DNA of 56,211 nt from Candidatus Scalindua sp. (lineage in GTDB: Bacteria > Planctomycetota > Brocadiia > Brocadiales > Scalinduaceae): NCBI GenBank assembly GCA_021776915.1, contig JAIQZU010000063.1, forward strand, positions 1 through 56,211. Direction: 5' to 3'. This document shows positions 33,771 to 42,176 of the stretch, piece by piece. The notes below the pieces were generated by a model. The model was not told the origin of the DNA and ran no database searches. It saw only the letters and a list, made by a program, of their open reading frames with translations. The position numbers were made by a program, and so were the translations under genes. Numbering within the stretch: the stretch's first letter is position 1; every line of letters starts with the position of its first letter.

Positions 33771-35345
33771 TTATTTATTTACCTGGGCAACTTTTTGAGT
33801 AACAAGCAGATCTTCAGCGAGCTCCTCTGCCAGATAACCGGCTTTGTCAGTAACCATTGTGGGCTTAAAATAGTCTTCATAACGCGGGTCTACACGAAAT
33901 GCCGGTTTATAAGCGTCATCAAGCGGTTCCCTTGTACTGATATATGTATGCTGTCTGGTTCGTTTGCGTTGAGATCTGATCCCGCCGCAGGAGGTTACAA
34001 GTCTCTCCGCGCATAGCAGTAAACTGCTGTTCAAGGCAACCAGCATCTTAAAGGTAGAAAGCTTTGATCTATACCGCTTATAGAAACCCAGTGAATGTTT
34101 CAACACACGTGATCGATAACCTGAAAAACTATGAATGCTACGTAAAAAGTCAGCTACTTCGTCGATGGGATCCAATGGCCGCAGCGCCAGTGTAGCGCTG
34201 TCCAGATCTCGCAACTTTGTCTCAGGAAGAATATTCCCTTTGGCCAGGCTCTCATTAAAGAGAGGTGTGCCCAGGATTGGGATAGGCTGTACCAGGTATC
34301 CCGGTAGTGTGATATCAGGTGTTCCGGTAACAAAATCGAGTTCCTGGCGAAGCTCAGCGATGCTGCGTGTGGTGACGTCCAGAATGAGCCCGTAGTGAAA
34401 GACGACACCGGCATCCAGGGTTTTGCGGATTAGTTCTACTTGCGGGAGGCGTGCATTTTGAACCTTGTTTTTGCTGAGCCATTGTGTGTCAAAGGCTTCA
34501 ATTCCTGTGAAAAGCCCGAAACAGCCGGCATCGTTAACCAGCTTCAGGTTTTCGTCATTATAGAAAAAATCATTAGTGACTAATGCCGCCCAATCGCGAA
34601 AGTAACCTGCATTCCTCATTTCCTTGATGAGTTCCAGTCGTTCCAGGAAGAACTTTCTGTCGCTGCCATAAAAATTGTTGTCGAGGAAAAGAATATGCTT
34701 CTTCTTTCCCATGGCAATGAATTGTTTTCGAATATACTCAAGGTCATATTTTTGATAGCTTGTTCCCTCACCCGTCAATACACAAAAGGGGCAGCGAAAG
34801 TTGCAATTTCGACTGGTTTCGACGTAACCGATTCTTCGAGACTTAGTCCAGTAGGAGAGGTCATATCTTGGCAACATCTCTCGTGCGACGTAGTCTTTGC
34901 CGAAGGCGTCTTCAATAACTTCGTTCATCTCTTCTATGTCGCCGCAACAGGCGTAATCAAAAAATCTTCGAGAGTAATTGGGAATTGCACGGACAGCAGA
35001 GCCCCCGGCAACAACAATGACGTTTGCGTTTTTCGTGCGCGCATAGGCGGTAAGATGTAACATTCTATCAAATGCGGAAGTTAGACCTGTCAGGACCAGC
35101 ATATCCGGCCAGGAGAAGAGATGTTCGTCCTCAAGGGGTCCGCTATACTGCTCGTTGTACATGCGTATATCACAAAGCTCTTCAGAGAAAGCACCCGCAA
35201 GATAAACAGGCGCCATAGCCTGTGGCGCCTTGAAAGGACGGGGAACAGGCAGACGGGTATAGTCGAAATAGCAATTAACTATGAGAATGCGCTTCCGGTT
35301 ATGAATACGCCTCCTGGATAGTTTTGAAGCTGTTAAATGACTCAA
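33771..35345 (-). CDS. B12-binding-domain radical SAM protein
   Basis: The 524-residue enzyme starts with a TTG codon that has a near-perfect site (GGGAGG, 5 nt away), so the unusual start is well supported. Residues ~20-165 look like a B12-binding Rossmann domain (LVLTGLTSAFDRMLHLTAYA, NVIVVAGGSAVRAIP). The radical SAM cluster motif is CNFRCPFC (CX3CX2C) near residue 185. HILFLDNNFYG, GLFTGIEAFD and TLDAGVVFHYGLIL are typical of this class. Such proteins do methylations and ring or lipid modifications; the reaction here is unknown. No partner gene is adjacent on either side within 75 bp, but the amidohydrolase pair follows. Confidence 0.9.
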   Translation of the reverse strand: MSHLTASKLSRRRIHNRKRILIVNCYFDYTRLPVPRPFKAPQAMAPVYLAGAFSEELCDIRMYNEQYSGPLEDEHLFSWPDMLVLTGLTSAFDRMLHLTAYARTKNANVIVVAGGSAVRAIPNYSRRFFDYACCGDIEEMNEVIEDAFGKDYVAREMLPRYDLSYWTKSRRIGYVETSRNCNFRCPFCVLTGEGTSYQKYDLEYIRKQFIAMGKKKHILFLDNNFYGSDRKFFLERLELIKEMRNAGYFRDWAALVTNDFFYNDENLKLVNDAGCFGLFTGIEAFDTQWLSKNKVQNARLPQVELIRKTLDAGVVFHYGLILDVTTRSIAELRQELDFVTGTPDITLPGYLVQPIPILGTPLFNESLAKGNILPETKLRDLDSATLALRPLDPIDEVADFLRSIHSFSGYRSRVLKHSLGFYKRYRSKLSTFKMLVALNSSLLLCAERLVTSCGGIRSQRKRTRQHTYISTREPLDDAYKPAFRVDPRYEDYFKPTMVTDKAGYLAEELAEDLLVTQKVAQVNK

Positions 35346-35421
35346 ATGATCCTCCCTCTCCCTTGAGCAAATAGTTAGTGTGAAAGAAACCAGTTTATTT
35401 TATTAGCGATTATGCAGTGCC

Positions 35422-36723
35422 TTATTGATTAAATAAAAACGCTTCAGGATTTTTAGAGCAGAAATTTTCTTTAAGGGACTGTAGATATTGTGTTGTCTTA
35501 AAATCGGTCAAATATTTATTATAGGAGTCTGTCCAAATAAGGCTGATCAGGAAATCCGATCCAAAAAGGATTCTGTTTTTCAATTCATGATTGGCGCTCT
35601 CTTTTTCCTCTATCAGGTCTTCAAGATGTTTACACTCTTTATCGCTAAGTGAAAGGCACGAAAAATCTGCATATACATTCGGGTACTCTGACATCAGCTC
35701 AATTATTGTATCTCTCCACCGTGTTCGTGGGAAAAGCCATAAACGTTTACTTTGGTATCCAAAATGTCCAAAATTGATTTTAAGTTCGGGATATTCTTTC
35801 AGGACTTCTTTCCACTTCATTCCCGGCGCTGTATAATTATCAGCGTTTTTGTCAACTCTGAATCCGCCATTACTGCAGTGTGTTGTTATTGGTATGCCTT
35901 TATCAATACAATAATTATATAAGGTTATGACCTTATCCTTTTCTTCACCATCATCTGGCCATGGATCAAAGCCAAGAGGAGGATAGACCTTGATACCAGC
36001 AAAGAAATTGCTGCTGAATCCTGCTTCATCTATGTCTCCATTGAATTCACCCATATTTTCATACAAAGGTTGTTGCTTGCCCTTATAATCTTTAAAATAC
36101 TTATCCAACATTCTTTTCAACTTGAATTCGGTGTAATTTATTGTATTGAGTCCTAGAAAAGGGTAGATTTCATAGAGTTTATTATCCTTACCACCTTCTT
36201 TATCTTCATAACTCTTCAATTTGCCATCCTTTAGAACCAGTTTATTCTCACAATAAAATTTGATTCCATTAAACACATCAATTACCTGTGATCTAATTGG
36301 CTTTCTGGGTGGTATGTTATAAAAAATGCCAGGTTGTTCAATGTTTCTATAGCCATAATCCATTATCAAAGGAGTCAGAACAATCTTATTAAATGTTACA
36401 TTACCAATTTTAAACGTATTATCTGGAGAAACGACTTTAGGGTCTACGTTTCTTAAGAAGTATTCTGTTAAAAGAAAATAGTTGCCTAAATCATTCTCCA
36501 GAAGTGATAATAAGTTTTTAAATTTCATACTTGTGTCAGGGTTGATTTTATTATAAAGCCATACTAGAGGGCCTGCCGGAAGTAATAGTTTAATCTTGAA
36601 ACGTTTTAGAAAAACCAAAACGTTTAGATGACTCCAGTTAAATGCATGACAATGAACGTCGTAAAATTTCCTTGTTTCAGTTTTTTTGACATTTTCACGG
36701 TCTTTGTCGTTTTCAATTCCCAT
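35422..36723 (-). CDS. Amidohydrolase-2-type metal-dependent hydrolase (paralog B)
   Basis: Met 36723 has an excellent site (AAGGAGG) and gives 433 residues. The fold markers are FYDVHCHAFNW (metal-binding HxH), FFAGIKVYPPLGFDP, GIPITTHCSNGGF, INFGHFGYQSKR and ILFGSDFLIS. These belong to the amidohydrolase 2 (PF04909-type) TIM barrel, which includes decarboxylases and hydrolases. A roughly 100-residue insertion between the HxH strand and the central strands is larger than in the paralog. It lies 28 nt after the paralogous gene and is co-transcribed with it. The substrate is unknown. Confidence 0.85.
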   Translation of the reverse strand: MGIENDKDRENVKKTETRKFYDVHCHAFNWSHLNVLVFLKRFKIKLLLPAGPLVWLYNKINPDTSMKFKNLLSLLENDLGNYFLLTEYFLRNVDPKVVSPDNTFKIGNVTFNKIVLTPLIMDYGYRNIEQPGIFYNIPPRKPIRSQVIDVFNGIKFYCENKLVLKDGKLKSYEDKEGGKDNKLYEIYPFLGLNTINYTEFKLKRMLDKYFKDYKGKQQPLYENMGEFNGDIDEAGFSSNFFAGIKVYPPLGFDPWPDDGEEKDKVITLYNYCIDKGIPITTHCSNGGFRVDKNADNYTAPGMKWKEVLKEYPELKINFGHFGYQSKRLWLFPRTRWRDTIIELMSEYPNVYADFSCLSLSDKECKHLEDLIEEKESANHELKNRILFGSDFLISLIWTDSYNKYLTDFKTTQYLQSLKENFCSKNPEAFLFNQ

Positions 36724-36751
36724 TATACACCTCCTTCTCAACCTTTATAAT

Positions 36752-38023
36752 TTATGATGAAAACTTAAACCATGGTGGTAACTTTTTATCTTTACTTGCC
36801 AGAAAATTAATATGATTAAATAACGGTCCACTTGTGGGGTTATTGAGACCTAAAAATTTTACAGCATTACCTTTTAACAGACGTGTAATCAGGCTCTTCT
36901 TAATTCCCTGCTTTTTTGCATGGTCGCTGAATATTTTCAGATGTTCACTCTCAGAACACAATATCCTGAGTGGCCACCAGTCAGTTCCATAAAGGATTTT
37001 GTTCCAGATTTTATTATTTTCTGAATATTTCTTTAATCGTTTGAAATAAGGACCAGGCTTTTTGAGCATGGCCTCGATGTAGGCAAGGTCTGCATAGACA
37101 TTATCATACTTTTTCAAATAGCCCTCAATAGTCTCGCGCCATTTTCTTTCAATATTAATTTGAGCCTTATCTTTACGTTTAAAGATTAATCCTTTCGTAG
37201 CAAAAATATCACCACCAAAATGTGCAAGGTTTAATTTAAGGCGTTTATATTTTTCCAGTACAGGTTTCCAGTGTGTCGGATTCGCCATTTTCCAGTAATA
37301 TTTATTTTTTTCAGGTTTTTTCTTTTGGCCTTTCTTTTTGGGTACTGGTTCGTCTGAATAAAAACCACCATGAAGACAGTGGGTAGTGATAGGTATTCCA
37401 TTATCTTCATAGTACGCATATAGAGGATGAAGACGAGGATCATTTGGGAGGTAGCCCAGTGGAGGGTAAATTTTAACTCCCCAAAATCCTTGTGTTTCAA
37501 GTGCGTTGGTTATATATTTTATGCCATGAGGGTCATTGGTCTTCTTCTTCCTCTCCTTCTCCTTCTTCTTGTTAGCTTCGATCCTTCGAGGATCTGCAGC
37601 AATGAAAGGTAAAAACCTTCCCGGATGTTTCAACACTGCAGCTGTCATCTCTTTTTTTTGTCGAGCAAAGTCCTTTTTTGGTAACTGGTCTGCATCTGAG
37701 TGATCTTTAACGGCATATTCAGTGTCCATCATTAATAGTGTAAAGACCAACTGTATATTCTTGTCCTTAAATTTACTTTCCTTTAAAAGCGCTTCTGCTG
37801 TTTCCCTGGTATTGCTCATTTTACATAACGTTATGAACTTTCTAAGTCGATCAAGTGGATCATTATCATCGAACCAATTGTGAAAATACCTTAATATCTT
37901 TTTTATAGGATTCAGGTCTATGTCCTTTGTAAATCTGCCAGTAAGCTCTGTGGCAATACAATCATGATTAAAAATGTGACAGTGGTTGTCTATTATTATC
38001 TCCTTTTTAGATGCCTTGCTCAT
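36752..38023 (-). CDS. Amidohydrolase-2-type metal-dependent hydrolase (paralog A)
   Basis: The 423-residue protein shows IIIDNHCHIFNHD (HxH), GVKIYPPLGYLPND, GIPITTHCLHGGFYSDE, LNLAHFGG and ILYGTDWWPL, the same series as the next gene. The two are clearly paralogs, with a shared YPPLG and PITTHC core. A Lys-rich stretch (PVPKKKGQKKKPEKNK) after the central His is unlike its partner and may be a surface loop. GGAGG precedes its ATG. It is the first gene of the pair and follows the large 38.0-39.1 kb spacer, where a promoter is expected. Confidence 0.86.
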   Translation of the reverse strand: MSKASKKEIIIDNHCHIFNHDCIATELTGRFTKDIDLNPIKKILRYFHNWFDDNDPLDRLRKFITLCKMSNTRETAEALLKESKFKDKNIQLVFTLLMMDTEYAVKDHSDADQLPKKDFARQKKEMTAAVLKHPGRFLPFIAADPRRIEANKKKEKERKKKTNDPHGIKYITNALETQGFWGVKIYPPLGYLPNDPRLHPLYAYYEDNGIPITTHCLHGGFYSDEPVPKKKGQKKKPEKNKYYWKMANPTHWKPVLEKYKRLKLNLAHFGGDIFATKGLIFKRKDKAQINIERKWRETIEGYLKKYDNVYADLAYIEAMLKKPGPYFKRLKKYSENNKIWNKILYGTDWWPLRILCSESEHLKIFSDHAKKQGIKKSLITRLLKGNAVKFLGLNNPTSGPLFNHINFLASKDKKLPPWFKFSS

Positions 38024-38769
38024 ATTTCCTCCATTTAAATATTGTTGGAAAAATAAGGTGATTCTGGATAGATCACGCTTGCAGTCCGGGCAGATATAGA
38101 CAAAAATCGGCGAATAATTAGTTTAGAATCCTTTAAGACATAACCACAAAGATAATCAAACTTTATTCTGAAGTAATTGGTGAGATTAATGATTGGTATA
38201 ACACAAATAAACCCTCTTGGTTTTATCTTGTGAATATTCAATAGTATGCCTTCTTGACAGTGCCTGAATCAGGAAAGAAATAAAAGATTTATCGAATACG
38301 CTATTACGATAACTTTCCGTCAATTTGCGGAAAAAACAGAATTAACATTGGGAAGTATTCATAACTAAATGATTAAATATAAGCGAAGCCGTAATCCCGT
38401 TTGATACGAATTAGGCGTTTTCTTATTCAAACATAAAGTCTTTATTTTCTAAACATGGTAGGAATACTCTATATAGGAAGTATTTTCCTGTTTGTCAACT
38501 ATCTTTCAGGTTATTCATATTTATCGTTAAAGTTGTAACGGTCAAATTGTGACACATGTTCTCAGCTAACACGTTAGTAATATTAGAGGATTTCTTTTTC
38601 ATATTAATATTAACAAAATATGTGCCATAGGAAATGAGAAGTAATTTTTTTTTTAATATAATTAGATATTGTAATGTCTAACTTATTTTTAATTCAGGGG
38701 TTATGTTATTATCTAAGCGTCTTTTCTGCTGTATTTAATAGATGAAAAAAGGAAATCAAATTGGGACAA

Positions 38770-38845
38770 AAAGTGCGTTACGTTACAGAAGTGTGTCATG
38801 CCACAGAAGTGTGGCATCGGAAAAGTGTGCTATGACACACTTCTT
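38770..38845. repeat. AAGTGTGNCATGGCGC tandem/palindromic array, copy 2
   Basis: Units read AAAGTGCGTTACGTTAC, AGAAGTGTGTCATGCCAC, AGAAGTGTGGCATCGG and AAAAGTGTGCTATGACAC, then ACTTCT. Except for an extra first unit this is the layout of 31129-31187, in the same orientation. Confidence 0.7.
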
Positions 38846-38994
38846 ATAGTATCCAAAGTCCTTCGGCCTGCAGTTGGAATTGGTAAAGATGTGTGGTCAG
38901 TTACCGAGTTGTCTATTTAAAGATTTGGTTGCTCTTTAAATAATTTTACAGTTCTGTATCTGATGAGGCTTGCCCTTAAATTTGTGTATAGAAA

Positions 38995-39073
38995 TTTCAA
39001 TGTTGTAACAAAATGTAGGGGCGTATAATTATACGCCCCCCTACGCAACGACAAAAAGTTGCCGAAGGCCTAA
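38995..39073. repeat. Dispersed palindromic repeat (GTAGGGGCGTA family), copy 2
   Basis: TTTCAATGTTG, ACAAA and ATGTAGGGGCGTA are followed by TAATTA and then TACGCCCC, CGCAACGAC and AAAAGTTG. The same arms appear at 15337-15477, where a nested palindrome sits between them. This copy shows the empty form. Confidence 0.7.
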
Positions 39074-39114
39074 CTTGTATACCAGAATTGTTTAAAATAT
39101 TTCTATACAAGGTA

Positions 39115-40437
39115 TTAATATAGTCTTATAAGGCCACTGATTATATCTTTTAAACCCGGTTTACTTATCTCCTGAAGTTCGTACTTTGCTCTCACAATGG
39201 GTTTGTTTATCTTGATTATCTTGCCTAAATCTATTGGAGTGCCAATTATAACTGTATCACAATCTGCTTTATTGATAGTCTCTTCAAGTTCAAGGACTTG
39301 TTTCCTGCCATAACCCATAGCGGGGAGAAGATTATCAATACCTGGATATTTTTTGAAAGTCTCTTTTATACTTCCAACGGCAAAAGGTCTTGGGTCAACA
39401 AGTATGGATGAACCATACTTCCTGGCTGCCATGACTGCGGCGCCATAAGTCATACCTCCATGAGTTACTGTCGGTCCGTCTTCCACGGCAAGGACTCTGC
39501 GGCCTTTTATTCTCTCCAGATTTTCAACCGTAATATGCAGAGACGCATCAATTACAGAAGCCTTTGGATTTGTTTTCTTAATATTATCTTTAACCTTGAT
39601 TATATTTTCAGCATCAGCAAATTCTTCTTTGCTTATAATTACTATATCTGCGAGTATCAGGTTAGTTTCGCCGGGATAAAATGTTACTTCATGTCCCGGC
39701 CTGTGGGGGTCTACAAGGGTTATGTGGACGTCGGGTTTATAAAATGGTAAATCATTATTGCCTCCATCCCATATAATAATGTCGGCTTCGCCTTCTGCCT
39801 TTCTTAATATGGCTTCATAATCAACACCTGCATAGACGATAGTTCCCTGTTCAATATGAGGTTCATATTCCTCCATCTCTTCAATAGTGCAGTCGTGCAG
39901 GTCAAGGTCTTCATAAGTTTCAAATCGCTGTACTTTCTGTTTTACCAGGTCTCCATAAGGCATGGGATGACGGATGGCTACAACCTTCTTTCCTGCTTCT
40001 TTTAATATCTGGCATATCCTTCTTGTGGCAGCGCTCTTTCCACATCCGGTCCTGACTGCACAGACAGCAATGACCGGCGCCTTGCTCTTGAGCATCGTTT
40101 GCTCAGCACCCATGATAATAAAATTGGCACCGGCAGCCTGAACCTCACTGGCCTTATGCATAACGTATTCGTGGGATACATCGCTATAGGAGAAAACCAC
40201 TTCGTCAATCCTGTGGTCCTTGATAAGTTTCGTTAACTCTTTTTCGTCGTAAATGGGAATACCATCAGGGTATAGCTTGCCGGCAAGTTCAGATGGGTAT
40301 TTCCTGTCATCAATGTTGGGGATCTGGGTTGCTGTGAAGGCTACAACTTCATAGTCTTCGTTATCCTTATAGAAGACATTGAAATTGTGGAAGTCTCTTC
40401 CTGCCGCACCCATTATTACGGTTTTTCTTTTCTTCAT
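39115..40437 (-). CDS. Cyclic 2,3-diphosphoglycerate synthetase-like P-loop protein
   Basis: The 440-residue protein starts with a Rossmann-like KRKTVIMGAAGRDFHNFN segment. Next comes a P-loop region AVRTGCGKSAATRR (near residues 125-140), the Walker B IIIWDGGNND, and VTLVDPHRPGHE-like segments. The pattern fits the family named for cyclic 2,3-diphosphoglycerate synthetase of thermophilic archaea. That family is widespread in anaerobic bacteria, where cyclic DPG production is not proven. ATP or GTP use is likely from the P-loop. It lies divergent from the M16 peptidase pair, with no obvious partner. Confidence 0.82.
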   Translation of the reverse strand: MKKRKTVIMGAAGRDFHNFNVFYKDNEDYEVVAFTATQIPNIDDRKYPSELAGKLYPDGIPIYDEKELTKLIKDHRIDEVVFSYSDVSHEYVMHKASEVQAAGANFIIMGAEQTMLKSKAPVIAVCAVRTGCGKSAATRRICQILKEAGKKVVAIRHPMPYGDLVKQKVQRFETYEDLDLHDCTIEEMEEYEPHIEQGTIVYAGVDYEAILRKAEGEADIIIWDGGNNDLPFYKPDVHITLVDPHRPGHEVTFYPGETNLILADIVIISKEEFADAENIIKVKDNIKKTNPKASVIDASLHITVENLERIKGRRVLAVEDGPTVTHGGMTYGAAVMAARKYGSSILVDPRPFAVGSIKETFKKYPGIDNLLPAMGYGRKQVLELEETINKADCDTVIIGTPIDLGKIIKINKPIVRAKYELQEISKPGLKDIISGLIRLY

Positions 40438-40686
40438 ATTTATTTCAGTTTAAAAATAAGTTAATCGATGTATTCTTTCCTTTATTAAGTAGTATCGTTA
40501 TTCGTTTTGTGCTATGCGTCACAGCTTAAAACTACTATAGTGTTAAACAAATATCAATAGAAAACAGCTTCGTTTGTTGTATCTTCAAAATCTCCTTGCC
40601 TTGATTCTGTATTGGGAATACAATCGGTTTTTGCAAAGGAATATTCTCCGAGAAAGTTGCTGCCTCGCATATGTTTTTTCAACATA

Positions 40687-42066
40687 ATGATATATAGTGG
40701 TATAATGTTAAGGTTATCCGTGTTATGTTTCCTGGTTTTTTCATACTTGCTGATTTATATGCATACTTCAACTGCAGAACAAGTAAAACTTGATATTAAG
40801 GAACACCGCCTGGAAAATGGCTTGAGGCTGCTTATGCACCAGGACCATTCATCACCCATCATAAGTTTCCAGGTATGGTATGACGTAGGTTCCAGGAATG
40901 AGAGACCGGGCATAACGGGCATTTCACACCTGTTTGAACACATGATGTTCAAGGGGTCAAGAAACGTAGAGCCTGAGGAGCACAGCCGTATTATTCAGAG
41001 GAATGGTGGTACGGATAATGCCTTCACCACTGAGGATATGACCGCTTATTTTGAAAATCTTCCCAGCTCCCAGCTTGAATTAGCAGTAAAACTGGAGGCA
41101 GACAGGATGGCCCACCTTCGGCTTACGGCTGAGACCCTGGAGTCTGAAAGGCAGGTGGTGAAGGAGGAGAGGCGCATGCGGGTTGATAATTCACTTTCTG
41201 GCAAACTGAATGAGGGCCTTTACTCTGCTACATTTACCAGACACCCGTATCGATGGCCGGTAATAGGGTGGATGTCCGATATAGATGCCATAACTCTGGA
41301 TGACTGCAACTCTTTTTACAGTACACACTATGCACCAGATAATTCTACCGTCATAATACTTGGAGACATAGATTTTGATGAAACCGTATCCATGGTGGAG
41401 AAGTATTTTGGACATATACCTTCTGCAGAGCGTCAGGATGAGTTGATCCCAATGGAGGAACCGCAAAATCAGGAACGGCATAAAGACCTTTATGTTGATA
41501 CCCGGTTTCCCTGGCTTGCTGTTGCCTATCACATACCTGAAGCAGCCCATGATGACATTCCGGTACTGGAACTTATTGAAAATATACTTACGGAAGGACG
41601 CAGTTCCAGACTCTACAGGAAGATCATATATGAAGACCAGTCTGCCCTGTCCGTTTTCGCATCTGTTGACAAGTACAAAGACCCGGGGTTATTTGTCATT
41701 ACGGTCAGAAGCATAAAGCAGGGGCATACTCCTGATGAAGTTGCATCCGTGATTAATGAAAGTCTGGAACAACTCAAGACTGAAAAAGTAACAGAGCGTG
41801 AACTTGAGAAGGCTAGAAATCAAATGGAAACAAACCTGGTCTTTGGTCTCCAGACCAACTTTGTCAGAGGTATCCGGTTGGGGTTTAGTCTGGCAAGAAC
41901 TGGTGATCCGCTGGGATTTTTTAAGAATCTGGAAAAATACAGACATACAACTACAGGAGAAATACAAAAGGTAGCAAGGAAATATTTTACACCTGAGAAT
42001 CGAACCATAGTGAGGTTGCTTCCTAAGGGGGAGAAACCAGAAACAGTTAAGAGTACGTCTCAGTAA
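40687..42066 (+). CDS. M16-family zinc metallopeptidase (catalytic subunit)
   Basis: The frame opens with a TTG at 40612, but the Met codons at 40687 and 40705 fit better. The latter directly precedes a hydrophobic signal segment (RLSVLCFLVFSYLLIYM). The peptidase shows the inverted zinc motif HLFEHMMFKG (HxxEH) near residue 80 and the downstream Glu of the second metal site near VKEERRMR. Two M16 halves are visible (residues ~40-240 and ~245-450). It is probably periplasmic. With the inactive paralog downstream it resembles the two-subunit processing peptidases. Its position next to cysC and M48 may be coincidental. Confidence 0.88.
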   Translation: MIYSGIMLRLSVLCFLVFSYLLIYMHTSTAEQVKLDIKEHRLENGLRLLMHQDHSSPIISFQVWYDVGSRNERPGITGISHLFEHMMFKGSRNVEPEEHSRIIQRNGGTDNAFTTEDMTAYFENLPSSQLELAVKLEADRMAHLRLTAETLESERQVVKEERRMRVDNSLSGKLNEGLYSATFTRHPYRWPVIGWMSDIDAITLDDCNSFYSTHYAPDNSTVIILGDIDFDETVSMVEKYFGHIPSAERQDELIPMEEPQNQERHKDLYVDTRFPWLAVAYHIPEAAHDDIPVLELIENILTEGRSSRLYRKIIYEDQSALSVFASVDKYKDPGLFVITVRSIKQGHTPDEVASVINESLEQLKTEKVTERELEKARNQMETNLVFGLQTNFVRGIRLGFSLARTGDPLGFFKNLEKYRHTTTGEIQKVARKYFTPENRTIVRLLPKGEKPETVKSTSQ

Positions 42067-42176
42067 AATAGATGAATCATTTCATGTTGTGGATAGCAGG
42101 TATGGGTGGCATGGACAAACTTGTTTGTCCGTATAAAATCGGCAGTAAGCAATAAGCGAGAATCTGTCTTAAAATT

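Larger units (their letters stand above)
38024..39114. other. 1.1-kb gene-free spacer with two repeats
   Basis: No credible coding frame was found on either strand; the longest, minus 38035-38241, lacks family features. It holds the second AAGTGTG array (38770-38845) and the second GTAGGGGCGTA palindrome (38995-39073). Near its end TTGTATA and TATACAA flank about 22 nt, just past the stop of the GTPase gene, perhaps a weak terminator. The AT-rich core (38400-38760) might hold an ncRNA or a decayed gene, but nothing identifies one. Confidence 0.6.

Noticed and set aside
38035-38241. Minus-strand 68-codon open frame in the large spacer
   Set aside because: No motif, no ribosome binding site, and no counterpart; more likely chance.
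31129-38845. The arrays as a second, small CRISPR
   Set aside because: The units are adjacent without spacers and differ among themselves, so they are tandem palindromic repeats, not a CRISPR array.
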